From DATFRX01 sp035630615 (GTDB lineage Bacteria; Actinomycetota; Actinomycetes; Propionibacteriales; Nocardioidaceae), in assembly GCA_035630615.1 (NCBI GenBank), contig DASQKI010000045.1:1-64000 (forward strand): DNA of 64,000 bases, given 5' to 3'. The notes under the pieces were generated by a model, which did not search any database, was not told the origin of the DNA, and saw nothing but the letters and a program-made list of their open reading frames with translations. Positions 8,750 through 17,278 of the stretch are shown one piece after another. Made by a program: the position numbers and the translations under genes. The first letter of the stretch is position 1. Each line of letters starts with the position of its first letter.

Positions 8750-8924
8750 CTCTCCGCTCCTCTTTGCGTCCAGGTCGCGACGGCACGGCGATTCGGCTGA
8801 CGCCGCCTCCGGCGCCACACTCACATGGGCCGCACGGTCGCGACTCACCCACTGCGGGTGAGCCCGCTCGGGTGATTGCTGTGGTGACGTGGGGCGTCGG
8901 GTGGGCTCCCCAGGAGGTTGTCTT

Positions 8925-10121
8925 ATGTCTCGAAGCGATGGTTCGTCCCGGTCGCGGCGGATAGCGGCGGTGGCCGGCGTGTCGGCCGCCGTGGTCCTCG
9001 CGGCGTCGGTGCCGAGCTACCAGGCCGTGGCAGATGCTGGAGCTCCTTCGGGCTCCGCGTCGGAGTTGTCGCGGCTGGGGCGAGCGATGGACTCGCTGGT
9101 CGCGCGTTCGGATGGACCGCCGGGCGTGATAGTCGTCGTCCACCGGGGCAATCACCGATTGGTGCTCACCTCCGGTGTGGCCAACGTGCGGACCGGGCGA
9201 GAGATCCGGGTGACCGACCACATGCGGATCGCAAGCGTGGCCAAGGCGTTCAGCGGCGCGGTCGCGCTAACACTGGTCGACCGCGGGCGGCTGTCGTTGC
9301 GCGACACGATCGGCGAGCGGCTGCCATATCTGCCCGACGCGTGGGGAGACGTGACGCTGGGGCAGCTCTTACAGCACACCAGTGGAGTGCCGGACTTCAC
9401 TTCCGACGAGGGGTTCTTGAAGCGGATCATCGCGAAGCCACTGGTGCCGATGCCGCCGCGCAAGCTGTTGTCCTATGTCAAGGACGACGACCTCGTGTTC
9501 GATCCGGGATCGCGCTATGAGTACTCGAACTCCGACAACGTCGCCGTCGGACTGATGGTGCAGGCAGTGACCGGCCGGTCGTACGCCCGGGCGCTGCACC
9601 GGTTCGTCTCGAAGCCGTTGCGCCTGGTGCGGACCAGCCTGCCTCGCGGCGCCCAGATGCCGCGGCCGTACATGCACGGCTACCACGTAGCGGCCGGTCA
9701 GCCACCCGTGGAGCAGAGCGAGGTCTTCGCGGCCGGGCTCGCGTGGGCCTCCGGCGGCATCGTGTCCACACCGGCGGACCTGGACAGGTTCATCCGTGGC
9801 TACGTCGGCTCTCGCCTCTTCGGCCGGGCGTTGCAGGCCAAGCAGTTGCGACTGGTCAAGGGATCCTCCGACCCGCCCGGGCCCGGACGGAACGCGGCCG
9901 GTCTGGGCATCTTCCGCTACGAGACGCGGTGCGGAACCGTCTACGGGCACACCGGTAACTTCCCCGGCTACACCCAGTTCGCGGCCGCCACGCTCGACGG
10001 GCGCCGGTCCGTCACGGTCTCGATCACCCGGCAGGTTGACTCAGACGTCGACACGGCCGTTTACGCGGCGTTGCGGCGAGTCGAGTCGCTGGCGGTGTGT
10101 GCGGCCCTTCCGGGGGACTAG
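8925..10121 (+). CDS. serine hydrolase, class C beta-lactamase fold
   Basis: A 398-aa exported serine hydrolase of the beta-lactamase class C / D-Ala-D-Ala carboxypeptidase (peptidase S12) family. After a basic start and a hydrophobic signal segment (about residues 12-38) come the three active-site boxes: SVAK (Ser about 106), YSN in YEYSNSDNV (about 200), and HTG in YGHTGNFPGY near the end. HTG replaces KTG as usual in the esterase/peptidase branch. The ATG at 8925 is preceded by AGGAGG. It is divergent from the sulfatase across 175 bases that should hold both promoters. Substrate unknown; a peptidoglycan stem peptide or a small ester is likely. Confidence 0.9.
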   Translation: MSRSDGSSRSRRIAAVAGVSAAVVLAASVPSYQAVADAGAPSGSASELSRLGRAMDSLVARSDGPPGVIVVVHRGNHRLVLTSGVANVRTGREIRVTDHMRIASVAKAFSGAVALTLVDRGRLSLRDTIGERLPYLPDAWGDVTLGQLLQHTSGVPDFTSDEGFLKRIIAKPLVPMPPRKLLSYVKDDDLVFDPGSRYEYSNSDNVAVGLMVQAVTGRSYARALHRFVSKPLRLVRTSLPRGAQMPRPYMHGYHVAAGQPPVEQSEVFAAGLAWASGGIVSTPADLDRFIRGYVGSRLFGRALQAKQLRLVKGSSDPPGPGRNAAGLGIFRYETRCGTVYGHTGNFPGYTQFAAATLDGRRSVTVSITRQVDSDVDTAVYAALRRVESLAVCAALPGD

Positions 10122-10267
10122 CGCAGCGGTGGCCGCGGTGGCGAGCGCCCGGCCGATCTCGCCGAGGTTGTGACTCGGTCGTCTTGCGGGCCCCCGCGTT
10201 CGGCGGCGTACAGTACGTCGCGACCGACCGTGCCGTGCATTGATCGACCCACACCTCGAGAGCTGAC

Positions 10268-11092
10268 ATGTTCATCTCCTTCGCCACCCGGCCAGCCGAG
10301 CTGGAGCGGGAGAACGAGGACTTCTTCGCAGCGACGTCGACTGTCGCGGTCTTGGTCGACGGGGAGCGGGCACCGACCGGAGCGATGAGCGGCTGCTCCC
10401 ACGGGGTCGCCTGGTTCGTTCGCGAGCTCGGCGTGAGGTGTCTCGAAGCCGCGGCCAACGAGTCGGTCTCGCTGACCGACGCGCTCCGGACGGCCATCTA
10501 CCACGTGGCCGGACTGCACGGGCACACCTGTGATCTGTCGCATCCTGTGGTGCCCTCTGCCGGCGTCGCGATGGTGCGTGAGCATCGGGGCCAGCTCGAG
10601 CATCTGGTCTTGGCCGACGCGGTGCTGGTGGCCAGGGGAGCATCGGGCACTCGGGCGATCACCGACCACCGAGAGGCGACGTTCGCCGAGCAATACCGTC
10701 CGTTGCTCGGCGTCCTCAGCCAGACCGGCAAGACGCACAACGTCGCGGTCAAGACCTATGTCGAGATGTTGCGCGAGCACCGCAACCACAACGGCGGCTT
10801 CTGGATCGCGAGCGCTGACCCTGATGCGGCCGATCATGCGATCACCGGAGTGCTCCACCCCACCGAGGCACAGGTCGTCGCCGTCCTCAGCAACGGTGCC
10901 AGCCGCCCCGTCGTCAGCTTTGACCTCCTGAGCTGGGACTACGCGATCGAGGAGCTTGCCGCTGGCGGGCCTAAGCGATGGCTAAGCCGGGTACGCCGGG
11001 CCGAGGACGAAGACCCGCACGCGACGCGGTGGCCGCGTACAGATGTGCATGCCGCAGCGACCGCCGCGATCACCTTGCCGGACTGGGTCTAG
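10268..11092 (+). CDS. protein phosphatase 2C-like protein
   Basis: A 274-aa cytosolic protein resembling the stand-alone PP2C-like family of actinobacteria. The N-terminus carries the early metal-site pattern NEDF (residues about 16-19), VLVDGERAP in place of the usual V-A-D-G-M-G-G, and a GCSHGVAWFVRELG helix that is characteristic of this subfamily. Later strands (GGFWIASADPDAADHA) fit the PP2C sandwich, where the family normally has a G-D-S-R metal motif. Metal-binding residues are partly changed, so it may be a weak phosphatase or a pseudo-phosphatase. No partner kinase is seen nearby. Confidence 0.7.
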   Translation: MFISFATRPAELERENEDFFAATSTVAVLVDGERAPTGAMSGCSHGVAWFVRELGVRCLEAAANESVSLTDALRTAIYHVAGLHGHTCDLSHPVVPSAGVAMVREHRGQLEHLVLADAVLVARGASGTRAITDHREATFAEQYRPLLGVLSQTGKTHNVAVKTYVEMLREHRNHNGGFWIASADPDAADHAITGVLHPTEAQVVAVLSNGASRPVVSFDLLSWDYAIEELAAGGPKRWLSRVRRAEDEDPHATRWPRTDVHAAATAAITLPDWV

Positions 11093-11227
11093 GCGCGACG
11101 GCGGCCGGCGGGCACGAACCGGCTCACGCCGCCAGGGACTTCCGGCCCTTGTCGACAGGCCTGAAGTCTGATGCGTTCTACGCGATGGCGGGCGCCAACG
11201 GTGACGCCCGAGGACGGAGGGACTCCC

Positions 11228-12721
11228 GTGACATCCGTACGAAGACTTCTTGGTGGTGCGGCCGCCATCAGCGTGGCGGCCGCGACGTTGGCGTTTGTAC
11301 CGGCCGTGCAGGCACCCGACGCGCAGGCTGACGAGACGAAATGCGTTCGGACCAACGACTCGGTCCGCAAGCTGCTGGAGTGCGTCACGCTCGAAGGCAC
11401 CCTCGAGCACGAGGAGGCACTCCAGGCGATCGCCGACGAGAATGACGGAATACGCGACTCGGGCTCGTCCGGATACGACGCGTCCGCCGCGTACGTCGAG
11501 GAGCGAATGCGGGCCGCAGGCTACGTCGTCACCAGTCAGACGTTCGACATCGTCCGGTTCAGGGAGCTCGGCCCGTCGGCGCTGCAGCAGGTTGCGCCGG
11601 GCACCGTCACCTACGTTCAGGACACCGACTTCAGCGTCACGCCACACTCCGACCCAGGCGACGTCACGGCCGACGTGACGCCGGTCGACCTCGCACTCGG
11701 CATCGGCAACGCCTCGACGAGCGGCTGCGAGGCGGCCGACTTCATGGGCTTCCCGGTCGGCAACATCGCCCTGATCCAGCGCGGCACCTGCACGTTTGAG
11801 CAGAAGGGCGAAAACGCAGCCGCGGCCGGCGCGGTTGGAGTGCTCTTCTTCAACCAGGGCAATACCGATGGCGACGACCGGCAGGGCGTCCCGGCCGTCA
11901 CGCTCGGCAACGGCTACACCGGAGGCATCCCCGCCCTCAGCACAACGTACGACCGCGGCGTCGAGTTCGCCGGTATCTCCGGACTCCGGATGCGACTGTT
12001 CTCCAACGTGGATCGCGTGCCCGCCACGACGTCCAATGTGATCGCAGAGAGTCGCCACGGCGACCCGCACAACGTCATCATGGCCGGCGCACACCTCGAC
12101 TCGGTCCCGGAGGGGCCGGGAATCAACGACAACGGCTCCGGGACGAGCTCACTGATCGAGGTCGCCGAGCAGATGGCCAAGCTCAGTCTGTCCAACAAGC
12201 TGCGCTTCGCCTGGTGGGGTGCTGAGGAGGGCGGCCTGGTCGGCTCGACGCACTACGTCGACACCCTCTCCGAGAGCCAGCGCGCCGACATCGAGATGTA
12301 CCTCAACTTCGACATGGTGGCGTCGCCGAACTACGGGCTGTTCGTCTACGACGGCGACGGATCGGCCTTCGGGACAGCCGGCCCGGACGGCTCGGACGAG
12401 ATCGAGGCACTGTTCGAGCGGTATTACGCCGACCGGGACATCCCGTCGGAGCCCACACCGTTCAACGGGCGGTCGGACTACCTGGAGTTCATCAACAACG
12501 ACATCCCGGCGGGCGGGCTGTTCACCGGCGCCGAGGTCATGAAGACCGCGGCCCAGGTCGCCAAGTGGGGTGGCCAGGCGAACGTCGCGTTCGACCCGTG
12601 CTATCACTCGGCCTGCGACACGATCGACAACGTGAGTCACGACGCGCTGAGGATCAACGCGGACGCGATCGCGTACGTGACCTACCTCTATGCCTCGGGG
12701 CGCGAGGTGATCAACGAATAG
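11228..12721 (+). CDS. secreted M28 zinc aminopeptidase with PA domain
   Basis: A 497-aa exported metallopeptidase that would remove N-terminal amino acids from peptides outside the cell. A signal peptide (basic start, hydrophobic RLLGGAAAISVAAATLAFVPAV, cleavage near AQA-DE) leads into a PA insert domain (about 130-265). The M28 catalytic domain follows with all zinc ligands visible: His in GAHLDSV (about 288), bridging Asp in NDNGSG (about 301), catalytic Glu-Glu in WGAEEGG (about 332), Asp in NFDMVAS (about 362) and His in CYHSACDT (about 460). I chose GTG 11228 because GGAGGG precedes it at ideal spacing. Confidence 0.92.
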   Translation: MTSVRRLLGGAAAISVAAATLAFVPAVQAPDAQADETKCVRTNDSVRKLLECVTLEGTLEHEEALQAIADENDGIRDSGSSGYDASAAYVEERMRAAGYVVTSQTFDIVRFRELGPSALQQVAPGTVTYVQDTDFSVTPHSDPGDVTADVTPVDLALGIGNASTSGCEAADFMGFPVGNIALIQRGTCTFEQKGENAAAAGAVGVLFFNQGNTDGDDRQGVPAVTLGNGYTGGIPALSTTYDRGVEFAGISGLRMRLFSNVDRVPATTSNVIAESRHGDPHNVIMAGAHLDSVPEGPGINDNGSGTSSLIEVAEQMAKLSLSNKLRFAWWGAEEGGLVGSTHYVDTLSESQRADIEMYLNFDMVASPNYGLFVYDGDGSAFGTAGPDGSDEIEALFERYYADRDIPSEPTPFNGRSDYLEFINNDIPAGGLFTGAEVMKTAAQVAKWGGQANVAFDPCYHSACDTIDNVSHDALRINADAIAYVTYLYASGREVINE

Positions 12722-12764
12722 GCCGGCCGGACACCTGACGCTGGTCGACAGCGACTTACCCGAC

Positions 12765-14678
12765 GTGGCGAGCCGAGGCCGCATCCTGCTGGGCGGGATG
12801 ATCGGAGGCGCGTTCCTGCCTCTGGTCATCCCGGCAGGCCCCGCTATCGCGGCCGATCCCGGGGCCGAATTGGCGAATCGCTATGCGCCGGTCGCGGTGC
12901 TGGTCGACCAGGATGAGCCCTGCGGTCCGGGCGAGCCGTACATCCCGACCGACGTCGACGCAATCCTGGGCCAGGACACGGTGGCGCTGCGTGGGCCGTG
13001 GAACAACGACGACCTCGTCATGATCGCGCCGACGGCCGAAGATCTCTCCAACGGGCTGTTCGAGTACCACCTCGACTTCCCCGGCGACGCCCTTGACCCC
13101 GGATGCGCCTACGAGCAGTGGGCCGATCGGCTGCTCGCCGGAACCGACCCCACCGTGTACGCCCACATCGTCACCGAGGGCGACCAGTTGGCCTTGCAGT
13201 ACTGGTTCTTCTACCCGTTCAACGACTACAACAACAAGCACGAGGGCGACTGGGAGTGGATCCAGCTCAACTTCGCGACGACCGATGCGGCCGAGGCGCT
13301 GGAGCAGGACCCGGTCCAGGTGGCCTACAGCCAGCACGAGGGGGCTGAGCGCGCCGACTGGGGCGACGACAAGCTCGAGATCGTCGACGACACGCATCCG
13401 GTCGTCCACGTGGCGGCGGGTTCGCATGCGAACTACTACGACGAGGGCCTGTTCCTCGGTCGCTCGTCCTCCCAGGGAGTCGGCTGCGATGACACCCGCG
13501 GGCCGGCCCATGACGTCCGGCCGGTAGCGCAGCTCATCCCGACCAGCACCGAAGCCGCACGCGACGCCTTTCCGTGGATCGCGTACGAGGGTCGCTGGGG
13601 CGAGCGTCACGAGGCGTTTTACAACGGGCCGACCGGGCCGAATGAAAAGGGCATCTGGAAGCGTCCGATCAGCGCCGTCGACGACCGGCTGCGCAGCGAG
13701 GCGTATGCGGTCCCGGCCGGGGGTGTGCTCGGCACCGGAGCCACCGGCTTCTTCTGCGGCGCGGTCGAGGCCGGCTCCGACGCGCTGCGGCGACTGGTGA
13801 CCGAACCCGCACCTGTTCTGATCGTCATGGGCCTGATCATCGGGTTCCTGGCTTACGCCGCGCTCCGCACGACCTGGCGGCCGACGGCGCCGCTGCGGTT
13901 GGCCCACCGACGCGCGTGGGGGCAGACCTACGCCGCGTCGGCCCGGATGTACTTGTCGCGTCCGGCGTTGTTCCTCGGCATCGGACTGGTGGCGATCCCG
14001 GTGTCGATCCTGGTCGCCGCCCTGCATTCGGGCCTGCTCCGTGCGGGCTCGTTCGCCGGCTTCGACACGAGCGGGGAGAGCGGCGGCTACCGCATCTCGA
14101 TCGCCGTCCTCGCCGGCACGATCCTCACGTTCCTCGGCATCGCCGTCATCCACGCGGCCACCATTCGCGCGGTCACCGAGATCGACGCCGGTCGCGAGAT
14201 CAACATCAGGCGCGCCCTGCGGCTCGCGGTCGACCGGCCGCGCCCCCTGATCGGCGCGGTGGCGATCGCGGTCGCGTCCGTCACCGTCTTCAGCCTGTCG
14301 GTGTTCCTGGTCCCGATCGCGATCTGGCTGGTTTTGCGGTGGGCGCTGCTCATCCCGGTGGCCGAGTTGGAGCCCGGGACGGCCATTGCGACCCTACGTC
14401 GGAGCAACTCTTTGGTCGGTCGCCAACCTTTCAAGATCGCCTGGCTCACCGTCGTCACGGCGTTGATAGCGATCGCGGTCGGCCCGATCGTCGGCACGTT
14501 GCTGATCCTCGGGTCCGACGCCCCGTTGGAGATCATCAACATCGTCGCCGGCGTGATCTACGCCTTCCTGATCCCGTTCACGGGACTGACCGCGGCCTAC
14601 GTGTTCTACGACACCCGGGTCCGGGAGCGGCTGGCCGACGACGCCAGCGACATGAAGGAGCTCCCCGCGGAGGCCTAG
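12765..14678 (+). CDS. Vps62-domain membrane protein
   Basis: A 637-aa two-part protein. After a signal segment (residues about 5-30) the extracytoplasmic part (30-300) has the hallmarks of the Vps62 family: RYAPVAVL, QYWFFYPFNDYNNKHEGDWEWIQL, AGSHANYY and a late YEGRWGERH block. The C-terminal half (about 345-630) is a membrane domain of about six helices, beginning VLIVMGLIIGFLAYAAL and resembling the poorly described YciC-like multi-helix proteins. The start is a GTG. It follows the M28 peptidase by 43 bases on the same strand and is probably co-transcribed. No biochemical role is established for bacterial Vps62 domains; an envelope or carbohydrate-related role is only a guess. Confidence 0.7.
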   Translation: MASRGRILLGGMIGGAFLPLVIPAGPAIAADPGAELANRYAPVAVLVDQDEPCGPGEPYIPTDVDAILGQDTVALRGPWNNDDLVMIAPTAEDLSNGLFEYHLDFPGDALDPGCAYEQWADRLLAGTDPTVYAHIVTEGDQLALQYWFFYPFNDYNNKHEGDWEWIQLNFATTDAAEALEQDPVQVAYSQHEGAERADWGDDKLEIVDDTHPVVHVAAGSHANYYDEGLFLGRSSSQGVGCDDTRGPAHDVRPVAQLIPTSTEAARDAFPWIAYEGRWGERHEAFYNGPTGPNEKGIWKRPISAVDDRLRSEAYAVPAGGVLGTGATGFFCGAVEAGSDALRRLVTEPAPVLIVMGLIIGFLAYAALRTTWRPTAPLRLAHRRAWGQTYAASARMYLSRPALFLGIGLVAIPVSILVAALHSGLLRAGSFAGFDTSGESGGYRISIAVLAGTILTFLGIAVIHAATIRAVTEIDAGREINIRRALRLAVDRPRPLIGAVAIAVASVTVFSLSVFLVPIAIWLVLRWALLIPVAELEPGTAIATLRRSNSLVGRQPFKIAWLTVVTALIAIAVGPIVGTLLILGSDAPLEIINIVAGVIYAFLIPFTGLTAAYVFYDTRVRERLADDASDMKELPAEA

Positions 14679-14752
14679 GTCGGCTCGCCCGATCCAGGCG
14701 AGGACGGCGCGCTGGCTTTGCCCGCCCCAGCCGCGATCGCCACGATGAGTGC

Positions 14753-15693
14753 GTGCTCTCCCTCGACCGCATCTCCGACGCCGCCGAGATCGTCGACCCG
14801 GTGTTTCGCAACACTCCGCAGTTCGTCGACGCAGGGCTGTCCCGCGAGCTCGGTCGGGACCTGGTGCTCAAGATCGAGACGCTCAACCCGATTCGCTCGT
14901 TCAAGGGGCGTGGTGCCGACTACTACATGCGCGACCTGTCGCCTGGGCAGCACGTGGTGTGCGCCTCAGCCGGCAACTTCGGCCAGGCGATCGCGTACGC
15001 GGGTCGAGCTCGCGACATCGCGGTGCGGTCTTCGCCGCCCGGGGGGCCAATCGCCTCAAGGTCGAGCGGATGCGAGAGCTCGGAGCCGAGGTGGTGCTCG
15101 ACGGCGATGACTTCGACGTCGCCAAGGCACGGGCCCGCGACCACGCCGCCGAGCGCGACGGCTGCGTCTTCGTCGAAGACGGTCAAGACCCGCGGATCGC
15201 CGAGGGTGCGGGCACGATCGCCGTCGAGTTGGCGCCGCTCGATCTCGACGCGGTTATCGTGCCCGTCGGCAATGGCGCCCTGATCAGCGGCATCGGACAT
15301 TGGATGAAGGCGCACTCGCCGCGCACTCGGGTCGTCGGCGTCTGCGCCGAAGCCGCTCCGTCGATGGCGATCAGCTGGCGTAGCGGCAAACCCACCGCGA
15401 CCGACACGGCCGCCACTATCGCCGACGGCATCGCGGTCCGGGTACCCGTGCCCGAGGCGGTCGAGTGGATGCGCGACGTCGTCGACGACATCGTGCTCGT
15501 CAGCGAAGACCAGATCCGGCAGGCGTTGTGGACGATCCGCGACGCGGTCGGGATGATCGTCGAGCCTGCCGGCGCGGTCGGAGTGGCTGGCGCCCTGGTG
15601 CATCGCCTCCCAATCGCGACACAGGCGACAATCCTCACGGGCAGCAACATCTCGTCTGAGCTGATGCGTACTCTCGCCCCGAAGCCTCGATGA
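14753..15693 (+). pseudogene. threonine/serine dehydratase, frameshifted
   Basis: Two frames together encode a 313-aa PLP-dependent enzyme of the threonine deaminase / serine racemase family. The first frame runs from GTG 14753 and contains the PLP lysine in SFKGRGADYY and the SAGNFGQAIAY phosphate-binding-type loop. At about 15024-15027 the frame must shift: after GCGGTG one base appears to be missing before GTCTTCGCCGCC, and the second frame continues with GANRLKVERMRELGAEVV, the glycine loop VPVGNGALISG and the terminal GSNIS motif to the stop at 15693. Either a real one-base deletion inactivates the gene or this is a sequence error; the rest of both halves is well conserved, which favours a recent event or an error. 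Confidence 0.85.
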
Positions 15694-15760
15694 CGTACGT
15701 CCCGGCCCGGGGTGCCGAGTGGCACTAGGTACGACCGAGCCGCGACCGGCACCGTGAGGT

Positions 15761-15994
15761 ATGGCAACACGCTTCTATCGCATGAACAGCCGCCTCGCCG
15801 CTGACGCGGTGCAGCAGCGGCTTGAGTCGGAGCCGGGTTTCAACCCGTCCCGGCCTCTCGGATATGCCCACCGCAAGGTCGTTCGGGTCGACTACGCCGA
15901 CGGTCTCGATCCGGATGCCTTCGTCCGCGAAGCCGACCCGAGCGCCCGACCCGTTCCGAGACCGATCGACCAGATCGACGTCAGCATGCGCTAG
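15761..15994 (+). CDS. small hypothetical protein
   Basis: I do not recognise this 77-aa soluble protein. It starts at ATG 15761 with GTGAGGT just upstream, and has a mixed charged composition with a regular N-terminal helix (ADAVQQRLESE) and a proline-rich C-terminus ending in PIDQIDVSMR. It lies in a run of small same-strand genes. Coding is inferred from its ribosome site and protein-like composition only. Confidence 0.5.
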   Translation: MATRFYRMNSRLAADAVQQRLESEPGFNPSRPLGYAHRKVVRVDYADGLDPDAFVREADPSARPVPRPIDQIDVSMR

Positions 15995-16073
15995 GTCGAC
16001 TGAGCCAGTCTGAGTCGACGCAACCTGGGCACCTCCCAATCCTGACACTCGAGCGGTTGGAGGGACGGCATTG

Positions 16074-16352
16074 ATGACCGAGACGACGACGCATGATCGA
16101 CAGGGGGTGCCCAACGACCCGTCCAGCCTCTACGCCGACGTCGAGGACGCGCGTACGAGACTGGGCCACACCGTCGACGAGATCGGACACCGGCTCGACG
16201 TGCCCGCCCGGCTCAAGGGTGCGGCGCAAGGCGTCGGGCACCGGATCAGCGAAACCAGCCGGCGTCGCCCGGCGATCATCGGTGGCGCTGGCCTCGCGGC
16301 CGCGGCGGCCGTCGGCATCGCCGCCCTGGCCTGGCGGCGGTGGGGCGGATGA
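16074..16352 (+). CDS. DUF3618 protein
   Basis: A 92-aa protein of the actinobacterial DUF3618 family: an N-terminal amphipathic helix with the pattern LYADVEDARTRLGHTVDEIGHRLDVPARLK (residues about 20-49), then a C-terminal hydrophobic membrane segment (IIGGAGLAAAAAVGIAALAW) capped by arginines. GGAGGGA lies 10 bases before ATG 16074. The stop overlaps the start of the next gene in ATGA, so the two are translationally coupled. Members of this family typically neighbour DUF4235 and phage-holin-like membrane proteins; a role in envelope stress is suspected but not shown. Confidence 0.85.
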   Translation: MTETTTHDRQGVPNDPSSLYADVEDARTRLGHTVDEIGHRLDVPARLKGAAQGVGHRISETSRRRPAIIGGAGLAAAAAVGIAALAWRRWGG

Positions 16353-16624
16353 GCAAGGCGGCCAAGCTCGCCTATCGGCCGGTGAGCTTGGCCGGCAGCG
16401 TGGTCGGCGGCCTCGTGGCGGGCGCGGCCTTCAAGCAGGTCTGGCGGCGCGCGCCGATGCTGCCCGACGATGCGCCACAGCCGCTTCAGTCGGAGACTCG
16501 GTTCCGTGATGTCTTGGTCGCTGCCGCGATCCAGGGCGCGATCTTCGGCGTCGTGAAGGCCGTCATCGATCGCGGGAGCGCGCGGGCCTTTCAGCGATGG
16601 ACCGGGGAGTGGCCAGGAGACTGA
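16349..16624 (+). CDS. DUF4235 membrane protein
   Basis: A 91-aa protein of the DUF4235 family with two hydrophobic segments: SLAGSVVGGLVAGAAFKQVW (about residues 12-31) and FRDVLVAAAIQGAIFGVVKAVIDR (about 55-77), the second carrying the family pattern of an Ala/Gly-rich helix followed by V-K-x-x-x-D-R. It starts in the ATGA overlap with the DUF3618 gene. The pairing of DUF3618 with DUF4235 is common in actinobacteria and suggests a joint membrane complex; the function is unknown. Confidence 0.85.
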   Translation: MSKAAKLAYRPVSLAGSVVGGLVAGAAFKQVWRRAPMLPDDAPQPLQSETRFRDVLVAAAIQGAIFGVVKAVIDRGSARAFQRWTGEWPGD

Positions 16625-16669
16625 GCCCGCGCGGTCGTGCTGGCAGCTAGGCGGCAATAGGGTGTCGAC

Positions 16670-17269
16670 ATGCCGCGTTGGACGGCCGCGCTGGCCCTCG
16701 TCCTCCTCCCGCTCGTCGGTTGCGGTGGATCCGACTCGGACCCCGAGACTGGCGCGAACGCTTCGCCGTCGGAGTCGGTCGGGTTCGACCAAGAGCTGCA
16801 CGACGAGCTGATGGCGATGTTTCGGCGCGATCAGGCGGGCCGCACCGGCGGCGTCGACAACGAAGGCGACGAGGCGCGCACCGAGCGGCTCAAGGAGATC
16901 ATCGCCGACTACGGCTGGCCGACCATCGACCTCGTCGGCAAGAAGGGCGCCGACGCCGCCTGGGTGATCGCCCAGCACTCCGACTTCGAACCAGAGTTTC
17001 AGGCCGAGGCTTTGAAGCTGATACGAGCCGCCGCCGAGGACGACCAGGCCTCGTGGGGCAACGTCGCGTACCTGGAGGATCGGGTCGCCGTCGCTCAGGG
17101 AGCCGAGCAGACCTACGGCACGCAGATCGGCTGCGTCAAAGGCAAGGCCAAGCTCGCGACCCCTCTGGTCGATCCGGACGGTGTCGACGAGCTGCGAGCC
17201 GAGGCCGGCCTCGATCCCCTCGACGCCTACCTCGCCGAGCTCGACAAGATCTGCGCCCACGAGACGTGA
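16670..17269 (+). CDS. DUF6624 lipoprotein
   Basis: A 199-aa secreted lipoprotein. The signal peptide ends in the lipobox LVGC (Cys18), followed by a Gly/Ser/Asp-rich linker. The mature part has the DUF6624 pattern: GWPTIDLVGKKGADAAWVIAQHSDFEPEFQ, then NVAYLEDRVAVAQG and QTYGTQIGC. No enzymatic activity is known for this domain, although its conserved His, Asp and Gln residues suggest ligand binding. It is convergent with the amidase gene, 9 bases from its stop. Confidence 0.8.
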   Translation: MPRWTAALALVLLPLVGCGGSDSDPETGANASPSESVGFDQELHDELMAMFRRDQAGRTGGVDNEGDEARTERLKEIIADYGWPTIDLVGKKGADAAWVIAQHSDFEPEFQAEALKLIRAAAEDDQASWGNVAYLEDRVAVAQGAEQTYGTQIGCVKGKAKLATPLVDPDGVDELRAEAGLDPLDAYLAELDKICAHET

Positions 17270-17278
17270 TGCCGCGAG

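Noticed and set aside
7935..9221. 428-codon frame antisense to the serine hydrolase and overlapping the sulfatase
   Set aside because: Both overlapped genes are well supported; this frame has no recognisable motif.
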